Shown piece after piece: positions 23,128 through 33,991 of a stretch of 64,000 nt of DNA (positions within the stretch are counted from its first letter, which is position 1; every line of letters starts with the position of its first letter). Under the pieces are notes generated by a model. It was not told the DNA's origin, ran no database searches, and saw only the letters and a list, made by a program, of their open reading frames with translations. The translations under genes were made by a program, and so were the position numbers. The stretch is from Cladochytrium replicatum (taxonomy: Eukaryota; Chytridiomycota; Chytridiomycetes; Cladochytriales; Cladochytriaceae). Location of the stretch: the NCBI GenBank assembly GCA_025526935.1, contig JAHLKD010000020.1, forward strand, positions 186,001 through 250,000. Direction: 5' to 3'.

Positions 23128-24760
23128 ATGGAGGACAACCACACGGATGATGCCCATGATGCTAATGCATCCGCTGAGGATACCGATCAGCACCCCGAGG
23201 ATCTAGACGACGCTATCGGATTGACACCTGCTCAAGCGTTGGAACTCAACAGATTAGGTTGACAAACGAACAATGTCGCATACTCAGACGCAAACTTATT
23301 CGGATTCCAACAATTTAGGTGAATCAATCAAACTCGGATTTGCCTTGTTGGCAATGAAGCAGCTCGAACAAACCTTCGACGAAGAGACACCGGCGTCGGA
23401 TGACCCGGCTGTGGAGAAACCGAAAGAGATCGATCTGGTCGAGGAAGAGGAGAAGCTCAGGTTAGCAATTAGAACATATATGAGGTCTTATTCGCTTATT
23501 TATTGACGCAGAGAGGCGATCGAGTGCTACAAAGACTTTCTTGAGCAGTGTGGTGTGCATACGGGAATGAAGAGCTTTGATAGAGCTATGGAGATTGTGG
23601 GATTAACAGCCTCCGGTGACCTCAAGTCAAAACTGGAGAGTGTAGCTGCTGCGGCTGAACTTCAGAAAACGAAAACGATCCCGAGCAAAGACTTGGTGGT
23701 GGAGCGCCGGATCCGATTCTCGGAGGTTGAGCGGACAGCACAACCAAATCTAATGCTTATGGAAGAAGAAGTAAGATTTGAACCACGTGTACCAACTCCG
23801 CCGATCATAGCCCGGGCAACACCAAATGATAGTAGCGATGCCCCAGCACAGCCGGATCCCACTTTAGCGCCGCCCGCCATATCATCTTCACCTCCACCGC
23901 CACCAGTCCCTCTCCCACAAACAGATCCTGATCCACCAACGCACGCACCAAAAATGGCGTACACAATCCCAGCTGCACGTCCAACACATTTGCCGGTCCG
24001 AGCACGGAAGCAAAATATTCCAGAACCTGTCACGGATGATCCTCACAAAGATCAGGTGAAAACATGGCGGTTTGAACCGGACCTTCCACCAATTCATCGA
24101 ACGCAACAACAATTACAATCACCGCCACAACACAAGCAGTCTCAGAGAGTGGCGAGTTCGGCAACGAAGAAGAGAATCGTGATTCGACAGGGATCTGTTG
24201 TAGCGGTCGAGGCTCATACGGGAACCAATCGACAGTTACCGGTAATCAATGTTGGCGGTGGGGCATCCCGTGGTAGGACGGCGGGAGGACGCACAATTCC
24301 CGCTCCACATTTGGAGTCACCAGGTGTGAGACCATACCAACATAAATCACAACAGCAACAACAGCAGTTATATCACTACCCAGGACACACCGTCGCAGTC
24401 CAGCACGCCTTGCGCGGCGGTGGATCGACAAGTGGAAATCACAGACCTTCCGTTCGATTTCCAGACATATTGCCAACATCAAGCAGCAACAATGCCTCTG
24501 CAATGACATGGACCGGTGGGCCGAAGGGATTGGAAACAAAGCACATGCAGTCGTCTCATCATACGCTCGCTTCGGCAAGGGCAAGTATAGCGACCCCAAG
24601 AACTTTGCCACCGATTGTAACGAGTCCTCTGAGTGTCGGTGGGACGAGTATGGGAGTCGGGGGACCGACATGGGCACCACAAAAAACGTCACAGTCTCAA
24701 CCGCAACATTCCTCCACACACCACCCTAATCAGTTGCCACCCCTCAGACCAGAGCGATAG
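23128..24760 (+). CDS. Proline/glutamine-rich hypothetical protein, 506 aa
   Basis: Exons 23128-23257, 23319-23460 and 23512-24760 join in phase. The N-terminal 140 residues look folded and helical (acidic DDAIGLTPAQALELNRLGES, IKLGFALLAMKQLEQTF, EEEKLREAIECYKDFLEQCG, SFDRAMEIVGLTASG). The remaining 360 residues are Pro/Gln/Ser/Thr-rich, with PPPPPVPLP and a Q-run (SQQQQQQLYHY), and basic patches such as SATKKRIVIRQGS. This suggests an adaptor or scaffold with SH3/profilin-type ligand motifs, but no family was recognised and the function is unknown. Confidence 0.72.
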
Positions 24761-24933
24761 CTGTTTATCATCACAGTAATATAAGCTTGATTCATGTCCC
24801 ACCAAGTTTCCTCCCACTTGTTTTTTCGTTTCAAGGGTCCAAATTTACCCACGTGTGTGCGGCAACAAACGCCCATCGTCGGACGGCGAACAAATTTTCA
24901 TCTTGTAGCAAAAGTTGACCACCAGAAGCAATA

Positions 24934-27900
24934 ATGAAGTGGTCTGGGTCGGCTTTTGTGCTCCTTGCATCCTCCCTCTGTTCGCTGGCCAATGTTGCCG
25001 CTTCCTCGCACAATGAACTGCACCCTCGCCAAACGAATCCCAACAACATCCCAGCATTCGCCGGGTTCACCTCCACACAATCCGCCCCAGTTGTGGACAT
25101 TGCCAAGGGCCGATGTACAGACGCTGCTCTCCACTGCCCAAGCGGGTGGTGCTGCCTACCTTCTCCTTACGCCTCGGGCAACAACACGATGAATATGTGC
25201 CAGATTGGGTGGATATGTTCGATCAACCTTAACCTTCCACCATCCGAAGATCCATCTTCGACATCCTCTGCGAAAAGCGCAGGTGCCACATTGGGCTCTT
25301 TGCTGACTGGACAGAGGACGAAGAAAACATACGTGTTCAACGTGCCGGTGTTGGCGTTTGGGATGAGTCCTCTTGGAAGCACGGTAGGTTCACAGGCGGG
25401 TGGGTCACAATCGTCCGCGCAGTCGCCGGGAGGACGTAGCGCTCAAACAGGAACACAAACGTCTTTGCCATCAGCGAACACCGTCTCGGGACTTAAACTC
25501 AATCCAACAACTCAGACATCTGTTGATGGATTGCCTGCGAATCCCAACGCCGCCGGTTCATCGGGAGTGAACTCTGGCGATTCTCAACGCGTTGCGATTG
25601 AGACGGGGCTGGAGAGTAGCGTTTCTGCGCCGGCACAAACCAATGGTGGGGGAGGGATCTTTATCGAGTTCCCATCACCCTCAAATGGAGATTCTGCCTT
25701 GGAATCTCCTATCAATGTCGCTGTATCGACCGTGCAACAAGCGAGCCCGCCCGCCGCGACTGAAGCTGGAACCTCGGTCAGGACGTCGTTTGTCGTTGGC
25801 CCAACCACTTCTGTTGCCGCAATTGTTCGCACGACAACTGCGGCTTTGAGCTCACCGTCGCCTTCTCCGGCCCCAGTCAAAACATCCGCTCTGCCTGTTC
25901 CTCCACAACCACTCCCATCTGCTGCCTCGTCCAGTGGATCGAGTGGCGGCAGCGGGAGTTCGAATTCAGGTGGTGGGTCGAGCGGAGCAGAGAGCGCTGC
26001 GTCGGCAGATAATGGAGGCTGTATCAACGCCGATGACTCCCCACGGCGACTCATGGCCAGGTCGCTCGAGCTTGCTCGACGCGCAGCGGAGAAGAACAGG
26101 ATCCGATACGAGCGCCACGACAAGCGATCGCTTACAGATTTCCTCAGTAAGTGTAGAAGCCTGTAGTCAAATTTTCTTTGGGTTTGACCCGTTTTTTCTT
26201 CTGTAGACGGGCTGGGGAAGATCGTTGACAAGGGACTTGAAACCACAATCGAGTTCCCCGGAAACATCACCACCTTCGAGCTGGGATCGGACATAAAAGT
26301 AAATGTCACGGTCACCAATACCCGGCGCAAGAAGATCACAATCCTGCGCTGGGGCACTCCGTTCTTTGCATTCTTCGACGACGTATTTGACGTCTTCCAC
26401 CTCCAATCTGAGGAGTCCGCCAACAATGTCCGTGCCAACGCATTCAAATTCGGAAAACTCTTCCCGAAACTGAAGGATATCAAACGAAAGAAGAACAAAG
26501 AGTCTTCGAAGAACAACAATGGGAAATCGGCAAAGGTTGTGAAGACCGAGGTTGATTACATTGCGTTCCTTGCAAAGTTGGGCGACCCCGCTGAAAACGA
26601 TTACATCAGTTTCGGCGCAAAAGAGTCAAAATCCGTTACGCTCCCGCTGAACCGTTTGTATAACTTGAAATCTCCCGGAAACTACACCGTACAGGTCCAA
26701 GGATCCGTTCGTAAGTTGTGAGAAGATCTGACGTTGTTTCCAATCTGAACGTTTCCTTCCTTTGTTAACAGAGGACTTTATCGAAGACCAGGTGAAAGAG
26801 TTTTTCACCCGACCCCTGGACTTTTTCCTGGGAACACGAGTGCTGCTTAGCAGCGAGACCATTTCGTTCGAGATCCTCCCAGGAAACTCTACTGGCTCAA
26901 CGTCTGGATCTGATTCGAATACTACAGATACACCAACGAGCGCACGTAACGGGGTGCGAGTTGGGCGCGGAAGTAAGACTACCACCACCGTAAAATCAAC
27001 AACATCCACCTCGCCAACGCTCACCACCACGTCGAGGAAAGGAAACGGAAGGGTGGCCGCACAACAGACAAACAGTGTGATAACCTCCACGACGCGTACC
27101 ACAAATGGGCGTGGCTCTTCCACTACAAAATCCAAACAGTCTACAACTAAATCGAAGACACCGAAGAGCAGCTCGAGTCCGTCTCCGACAGGTCGGAGTG
27201 TACAGGCGTTTGGTGTGCCCAACGGTGGAGACATCGACAAGGATGACAACGAACGTGGGGACTTTAGTGTGCAATCATTTGAAAATGAGGAAGACGACGC
27301 TGTAGATGATGACGTGGGTGTGGAATCGTTGTCTTTGGATGCCGATGAGGAGGACTCGAGTGATGGTGATGGCGTTGCTGATGGGTCCGTCAATAGCCAG
27401 TCATTCGATGAGAGCCTAGACGACGAAGCAGTGGATTTCTCAGAAGCTGACATTTCGTCGCTTGACGAGTCGGAGGCAGACGAAGCAGTCGACTCCTCGG
27501 AGGCAGACGAAGCAGGCGACTCCTCGGTAGATGACGAGTCTGAGGTGGACGAAGCTGTGGATTCGGAACGGTCGATAGAGGAGGACGCAGTGGATTCGGA
27601 AGAGTCGGTAGAGGACGACGTATTCGAGGATGGTGATGTCCACAGAGAAAATGGTGACGATGAAACCGACGATACGCCGGGCTCGAGCGCACAGGATGAA
27701 GAACATGACAGCGTCACAAATACTCAGAGCTCGTCGGACTCTGATGAAGATGAAGACGTGACCGATGAATCGGGCGACAGCGCTCTTGATTCCGCTTCAT
27801 CTCAAGTCGACGATGACGAGGACTCGTATGATATCACAGATGGCATCGACAGTGAAAATGATTACAACGAATTCTCTACGTCGAAACACGTCCTTCTCTC

Positions 27901-28456
27901 CCGACGAGGCGTCTCCTTGTCCTTCAGTAACGAATGCACCGCCGACCAACGCTCTCAAATCCAAGTCGCATTCGACGACTTTGTCTTCATGGTCCAGAAA
28001 ATGAACAACCGTCTCAACGAACGCAACCTCTGCGGCCCTATCTACAACACCTTGTTCGGCAGCCCAACCGACGCACAATCGGCGAATGGAGTCCAACCGT
28101 TCACAGTCGTAGCTCAAACCGTTTCGAGAATGTTCAACGCCGCCACGGACCAATCCAAAACTTTCAAGTTTAACTGCGGAAACCAGTTCTGCCAGAGCTC
28201 CATGTTCGCCTTCGTGCAGCCAACCAACCCTATCTTCGAAATTACCCTTTGCGATCACTTCTGGTCCGCAAAACCGATCGGTGGGGATGACACCAGGGCC
28301 GGCACACTTGTGCATGAAATGAGCCATTTTGTCACCATTGGAGGGACGCAGGACCTCGCATACGGGAGGAAGAATGCTATTGCGTTAACTGATGAAGTTG
28401 GAATTGGGAACGCAGACAATTACGAGTACTATGGGGAAAGCCTGGTGCCTTCCTGA
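24934..28456 (+). CDS. Giant secreted M35 (deuterolysin/aspzincin) metalloprotease with Ser-rich head and acidic spacer
   Basis: Extracellular zinc endopeptidase by its catalytic end. Exons 24934-26146, 26207-26710 and 26772-28456 give 1133 residues. Order: signal peptide (KWSGSAFVLLASSLCSLANV); a small Cys-rich segment (residues about 55-100, GRCTDAALHCPSGWCCLPSP); a long Ser/Thr/Gly/Pro linker to about 350; a dibasic-rich stretch; an M35-type propeptide beta domain (TIEFPGNITTFELG, VNVTVTNTRRKKITILRWGT); a Thr/Ser-rich linker; about 200 residues dominated by Asp, Glu and Ser (27230-27870); and the catalytic domain starting after LLSRR with GVSLSFSNECTADQRSQI. Zinc ligands are in TLVHEMSHFV plus the GTQDLAYG aspzincin motif. 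Typical M35 enzymes are 350-400 residues, so this is about three times longer. The RR before the catalytic domain is a plausible maturation site. Confidence 0.88.
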
Positions 28457-28814
28457 TTCATATCCGAGTGAGGTTGTATGGGTAGATTTTTTTCTTCAAG
28501 ATTTTTGCGTTTAACATGCTAGCAATCTTCTTTGTTTGTATTTCTCTGGCCCGTCGATTCTGCATCTGTAACCTTTTGATCGTCTGTTATTGTGGCCACT
28601 CCACTTGTTACCCTTTTTTGTCACTTTCTTTTTGGATCTCCGGCAAATGGTTCAATCAACAGTATTTTGCGTTGTATATAAGCGACACAGACAGCTACTC
28701 TCAGTAAACGGATGAAAATTAGGGAAATAGGCTCCAAGAGTCGGCTGTTTTCAGTCCTGTTCTGCTTCGAGCTGCAAATTTTGTGTTGAGTTTTTGCCAA
28801 CTCCAAATTTTGCC
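28457..28814. other. Intergenic spacer, M35 protease to 3-beta-HSD-like gene
   Basis: About 360 bp, T-rich, with TTGTATATAAG at 28672-28682 as a plausible TATA element about 130 bp ahead of the next start codon. Nothing else seen. Confidence 0.4.
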
Positions 28815-30288
28815 ATGAACGTTGTTGTCAAGGCCGCGGCGGTTACTGTCGGCATCCCGGCTGCCGTCGTTACACTCGCATTCGCATCTTATACTGTCTT
28901 CAAAGCACTTTACACTATACCTTCGATCCCGAAAGACTCCCACACATTTCGAAGCCTCCACACGCCAATTGTTCCCGCAATTCCTGACGATGTAGATCCC
29001 GCGCCAACTGGGACGCCAACGATTTATGCGATCGTGGGAGGTGGAGGATTCTTGGGCTGCTACCTCGTTTACAGACTTTTGAGAACTCGCAAGGTGGTCA
29101 AAATCTATGTGCTAGATTTAGCAGTCGGAACCAACGGATGGCTGTTTGAAGGGAGGGAGGAAGTGCAATTTGTCAGGGTAGACATCACAAAACGCGATGA
29201 CGTAGAAAGAGCTGTCTTGGAATCTGGTTCAGAAGTCGTATTCTTCACGGCAGCTTTGATTCGGTATGTAAAGCAACAAGATTCATCTTCAATGCCTCAT
29301 CAATCCTCATTGAACCAGACCGCATGAGTTTCTCCCAAGAGATTATGCAAAATCTTACAAAGTTAACGTGGAGGGAGTTGAAAATGTACTTCGCGCTTGC
29401 GAAGTCGCCCCGTTGACAAAGCTGTTCGGTACGGTCCAGAGTTTTACTGATTCGAAACAGCTGATCATCAAGTATACTCCTCTCTAGTATTTGTTTCCAG
29501 CGCGACCGTCTGCAGCGGATGGGACAATTTTGGCCAGAAATGGTGGGATTTGACTGAGGAAGAGGCGGGTGTCTCGCAAAATCACTATGGAAACTACTCG
29601 AAAACCAAGGCGATCGCTGAGCGGATGGTTCTTGCAAAGGACAGTCATGGAGTTCGTACCGTTGCTCTTCGCCCGCAGTGAGTTTGATCTGACATTTGAA
29701 CTCGAAGATCTTTGACGGCGATTTTAGGACAATATACGGCTACGGGGACATGGGTACATTTGGCGTGTTACTGCAAAGCCCACCCGCACTGCCATCATTC
29801 ATCTTGAGCTGGGAATATGTAGAAAACGTTGCCGAGGCTTTGATAGCTGCAGCTGACGGTTTAAGGACCACCCCTGACAAGGTTGCGGGTCGAGCTTTTT
29901 TCATAACTGATGGTTGGTTCACCACACACACAAAGGTGGCCAAAGCGGTGAAGGTATCTAGTGTCAACAACCAACTGCTTTGATTCGGTAAAACCTCGCC
30001 ACCAACCAGGTACTTCGGCCCGAGCTTCGGAACGTATGGGAGCTGCCCAGGGCCGTCTTTTTTGCGGTTTGTCTTTTCGGAGACATTCTTTATCGCATGC
30101 GCATCAGTACGAACCTCAGCTTAGGACTTTTTGGACTTATCGGGCTTCAATATACATATTCAAGCGATGCTGCTCTCGATGCGATTGGAGATTGGAGGCG
30201 ATGGACACCTGGAGAGGCTATTGGACGATGTCTATACTTCTGGGGGTTGCATCAGAATAAGTTGAATGCAATCGCCAAGAAAGAATGA
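28815..30288 (+). CDS. 3-beta-hydroxysteroid dehydrogenase/isomerase family protein (Erg26/NSDHL-like)
   Basis: NAD(P)-dependent short-chain dehydrogenase of the 3-beta-HSD family; relatives act on sterol C-4 carboxylates in ergosterol synthesis or on other sterols at the ER. Exons 28815-29263, 29319-29428, 29488-29677, 29728-29953 and 30010-30288 give 417 residues. Seen: an N-terminal membrane anchor (VTVGIPAAVVTLAFASYTVF), the nucleotide loop AIVGGGGFLGCYLVYRLL (GxxGxxG), VRVDITKRDDVERAV, VNVEGVENVLRAC, FVSSATV, the catalytic YxxxK within NHYGNYSKTKAIAE, and WEYVENVAEALI. A second hydrophobic segment (LPRAVFFAVCLFGDILYRM) and CLYFWG lie near the C-terminus, as in this family. Exact substrate cannot be read from sequence. 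Confidence 0.85.
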
Positions 30289-30470
30289 TTGAGGCAGGTC
30301 TCCAAGAGCGACATACTTGATACTGGCTTTTCTTCAACACTATGTAAAATAACAGACCTCAGTGTAAAAGTCAACCTCCCCCCCACGTCGGAATCCGCGC
30401 TCTGCAAAATTATCCGCACGCGTTGGAGTGCAAAATACCGGCCACCATCCCTGTTTGAGCAACAATCAGA

Positions 30471-31652
30471 ATGCAATCTGCAACTGGTAATAAAGTTTGG
30501 CAGCTATTGATCGAGAACTCCTTAAACAGTAGTTTATACTTCGCAGGCCTGTCTCCATGTTGTGTCTCGGGTCACCTCCACAGCGGCACACCGAAAGGCA
30601 TTATCACCAAACTTGGCAAGCTTGATTGCTACATCGCACGGTCGAATCCTGACGGAACGCCTACCGAAGGTGCAGTGCTGTTGATCACGGATGTATTTGG
30701 GTGAGTTGTCTCATAAATCATGAAGCATGTGCATTGCTTTACATGTCTCGTTTTGGTGAAAGTTGGAACTTGCCAAACCCTAGGCTGATTGCGGACTGCT
30801 ATGCTAAGGACGCGGGTATGGACTGTTATGTCCCTGATTTCCACTCTGGATTCTCGCTCAGGTAGGTCAATAACAATAAATAGGTTCAGCACAACTTATC
30901 ACTTTCCCCAGTCCGGAAATGATGAGCGTATTCCTTGACGCGCCGAAAAACCGCCTCTATTGGGGGTAAGATGCCGCATTTTGCCTGCATGGTATCTCAA
31001 TGCACCGTGTGAAGTCTGCAGGTGTTGTACTTTCTTCCCCAATTCGTATCATGGGTTGCCTCGCACACCGACGCAAGGTCAATTCCGCTTTTTGATCACG
31101 CTATAGCGGAGTTACGTGAAACTGTCGGTGTGAAGAAGCTCTTTGCCATCGGATTTTGTTGGGGTGGACGACATGTGTTGCTCCTTGGAAGTGGAGGCAA
31201 GGTATTTAGAGTTTATTCGCGTTGTACGGTAGTCTAAAAAATAGCCGAGGAAGCCCAAAGTGGACGGTGTCGGATCATTCCACGTATGGATGAAATGTTC
31301 ACTTCCTTTCACAATCATCTGACATTTTCAATCCAGCCAGGGATCCGTGATTCGAAAGAAGTCAGCAACCTTGCAGTAATGTGTTCCATAATCATCGAGC
31401 AACTAAATTTGACGCATAATCCAGGTACCAACTACCTTCCACCTCGCCGACAACGATCCATTCTTCCCACCAAAGAATGTTGAAGATTGTCGCAAGCAGC
31501 TGAGCAGCAAAAGCTTTCAGATCGAATTCCACGAATACCCCAAAATGCGACATGGTTTTGCAACTCGCGGCGATCCAGCAGATGTCGAGATTCAGAAAGC
31601 GAAAGGAGATGCCCATGCAAACACTGTTCTATTTTTCAAGTCGCTGCTGTGA
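30471..31652 (+). CDS. Dienelactone hydrolase family alpha/beta-hydrolase
   Basis: Cys-His-Asp hydrolase of the DLH family (PF01738 type). Seven exons (30471-30700, 30763-30861, 30912-30965, 31015-31201, 31245-31283, 31337-31375, 31425-31652) keep frame and give 291 residues. Visible: CCVSGHLHSGTPKG at the N-terminal core, GAVLLITDVFGW, nucleophile Cys in AIGFCWGGRH, acid in FHLADNDPFFPP and His in KMRHGFATRGD. The N-terminal 25 residues before CCVSG are unusual; the true start may instead be on a short separate exon, since relatives start near this CC motif. Likely cytosolic and acting on lactones or small esters; the substrate is unknown. Confidence 0.87.
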
Positions 31653-31817
31653 GAAAACGTTACTCATATTGCCGGAACATGGGAATCGAGAACTTGCGGA
31701 GATTCTGCCTGAGATTGGTCGTTTATATTACATCGTCTTTACAATACACGTTTACTTTAGCATCTTTCACTTTAGTCGAATTTCGGCAGATAACTAACAT
31801 TACGCACTTGTGGAAGT

Positions 31818-32127
31818 TTAGGAATACAAACCGAGCACATAGCTGACATTAAACGAACTTACATAGCTGAACCATTAATCGAACTCAGAATCATAGAGGG
31901 AAAAGAAACACGACTTAAAGCAGCACAGAATCAAATAAACACTCTTCGAAAACCAAGATGCGCCATCTTGGTTTAGGAATACAAACCGAGCACATAGCTG
32001 ACATTAAACGAACTTACATAGCTGAAGCATAAATCGAACTCAGAATCATAGAGGGAAAAGAAACACGACTTAAAGCAGCACAGAATCAAATAAACAGTCT
32101 TCGAAAACCAAGATGCGCCATCTTGGT
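31818..32127. repeat. Tandem duplication, two 155-bp units each ending in a perfect hairpin
   Basis: Units 31818-31972 and 31973-32127 are almost identical (a handful of differences, for example ACCATTAAT versus AGCATAAAT). Each ends in an inverted repeat with 9-bp arms ACCAAGATG and CATCTTGGT around a CGC loop (31952-31972 and 32107-32127). It sits in the convergent 3' space between the dienelactone hydrolase and the beta-lactamase-like relic. Confidence 0.93.
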
Positions 32128-32273
32128 ATTGCCCCACTCCGAAGTAAGTCCGACCAAAAATGTGAAGTCCGAGAACAGTCGACCCTTGAGGAACAAATCT
32201 GAGAATGCTACAATGAGGGCCTTTAAGAAGGAGAAATCTGTTGTCAAAGTAATGAGTGACGATAAACTTCTCA

Positions 32274-33735
32274 TTAGTGATTGTAAGTGCCCCAGAGCTC
32301 AGTCGCATGAATTGCATTAAATGACGGAGGTTGAATGTATTCAAGAAAGCCTGCATAAACGTGGTTGGTCCATAGGATGACCGCCTGTTCCGATTCAGCT
32401 TCAGAGAAGATACTGGTGCTGTTGTCACCGAAAAGAAGTCCAGAAGCTTCGCTGTTACTACATCAAAAGGTGGTCATTTCAAGCTCGCCTTACCGATCTA
32501 CTATGTGAGAAGCAGCAACCTGCTCCCAACCAACAGCAGTATTCCTATTTGGAAAGAACTGTTTCAAAAAATAGCCAAAATATTCCAATCTTTTAATCAC
32601 TTACGTAAGAACGAACACTCCGAAGCCGTCTTCCGGGAGAATACGCATAAAACTGTATATAAAGCTGACTCCCCCGTGATAGTATGCCACTTTCCCCCGA
32701 CATTTTCAACAAACCAACCAAGACCGTACGAATTTGATGAAGAGACGTACGTGTTGTGTGGTGCGAACGAACTGTTGAAAAGCTTCCGGAGAGAGAACCC
32801 GCTTGCCTTCGGCTGAAACACCACCTTTCAAGAGAAATCCCAAACATTTGATTGTTCTTCGGCAGTCAGTGAGATGCTTCCAGGTGGGGAATTCCATGAT
32901 GCCCATTCAAAAGCCGTGGGATCGAACCATCCAGATGTTGGACTGGGCACACCTGTTGAGACATTGAACCCTCCAGGCTTTGCTGCGTCGGTTTGCAAGT
33001 CCTCTGTCACCCATTTGCGAAGATCGCCATTCGCCCCAGTCATTTTCAACGGGTCAAAGAGCTCGGTTTTCATCATAGAGAACCATCGATCAAAGCCTCC
33101 AGTCCTCGTGCGAAAGTTTAGTATGTTTGGCTTGTTGCAGTTATAAACATCGGATGTCACAAGTTCAGCAAGAGCGTACATCGAGTTTTGATAGTCAAAT
33201 CCGCTCCTGAACTTGTAGGATGGCTTCCAAAATCGAATCCGGTTGTCGAGGATGTCGCCGGTATTGTTGTACTCGAACATTGCAAAATCGCCACGTTGGA
33301 ATCCTGTTCGATGAGAAAGTAAGTTCACAGAGTTTGCGTTCTGCGTGGTAGTCTAATCGTTGAAGGTGAAAGACGGCCGTTAGTTAACTACTGGGCTGGT
33401 GAAGTTGAGAATGTCACGATCCGCGAGCCTCGAAATGACGAAGCCATTCATCTATTTCGTAATCGAACCAATCTGGATCTTTGTTTTCGTGTTAACGCGA
33501 TCGCCTTTGGCACTCCGAACACTGAGTCCGTCAGCTATCAGGACCTTCTCGCCAAAGTCCTTGACAACCACGATGGCAGCTCCTTGAACGTTCCATCGTT
33601 TGCGATAGAATTCAAGCTCATCCAAGACAACCTTCGAACTGAAAGACGCTGTTGCAACGGCAACAACGATCAAAGAAAGAACGGCAGCGACACGCAAGAT
33701 AATCGATTTGGGGCAGAGCAAACCACTTGCTGCGA
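32274..33735 (-). pseudogene. Broken serine beta-lactamase-like/esterase gene (class C family)
   Basis: The family hydrolyses beta-lactams, esters or peptides with a Ser-Lys-Tyr centre. Seen: an N-terminal hydrophobic anchor (SIILRVAAVLSLIVVAVATA), the S-x-x-K motif in IQIGSITK, NLLSHRTGFQRGDF, Y-x-N in SGFDYQNSMYALAELV, LLKGGVSAEGKRVLSPEAFQ, NSYGLGWFVENVGG and YYHGGVSFIYSFM (the third, HGG-type motif), then NTAVGWEQVAASHIVDR. It is damaged: TAG follows SITK directly (33452-33454); frame changes occur between EEQSNV and LGFLLKGG, near RTTQH, and in the G run between ENVGG and KVAYYHGG; and there is no in-frame ATG at the head. Two introns are still recognisable. Boundaries are approximate. 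Confidence 0.8.
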
Positions 33736-33991
33736 TGATTGTGGATCAGTGATCAGCTCGAACGTTCACACTCAAACTGCGAAGGCCCGCGATATCATCG
33801 CACAGCATACACCATCAATCACGACGGAGAATTTTCGATCACCAAGACCCCATTCTGTTACTCAGAAAGCCCTGCCTTGGAGGCGAAAATCGATCCATGA
33901 TGCTGAGCACTCGGGCACAAGATTTTGCAAACAGAATGATATCGCAGTGTAAATTTAAATCATTTTTTTTTTATTTTCCTACTACAAGGTA

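Noticed and set aside
27390-27717. Long minus-strand frames opposite the M35 protease acidic spacer, rich in Ser, Pro and Arg
   Set aside because: They are the mirror image of the repetitive GAC/GAG/TCG codons of the spacer; the plus strand has the signal peptide, domains and introns.
31973-32428. A 151-codon minus-strand frame over the tandem repeat
   Set aside because: It reads through the hairpin repeats and the out-of-frame 3' part of the beta-lactamase-like relic; no coding signature.
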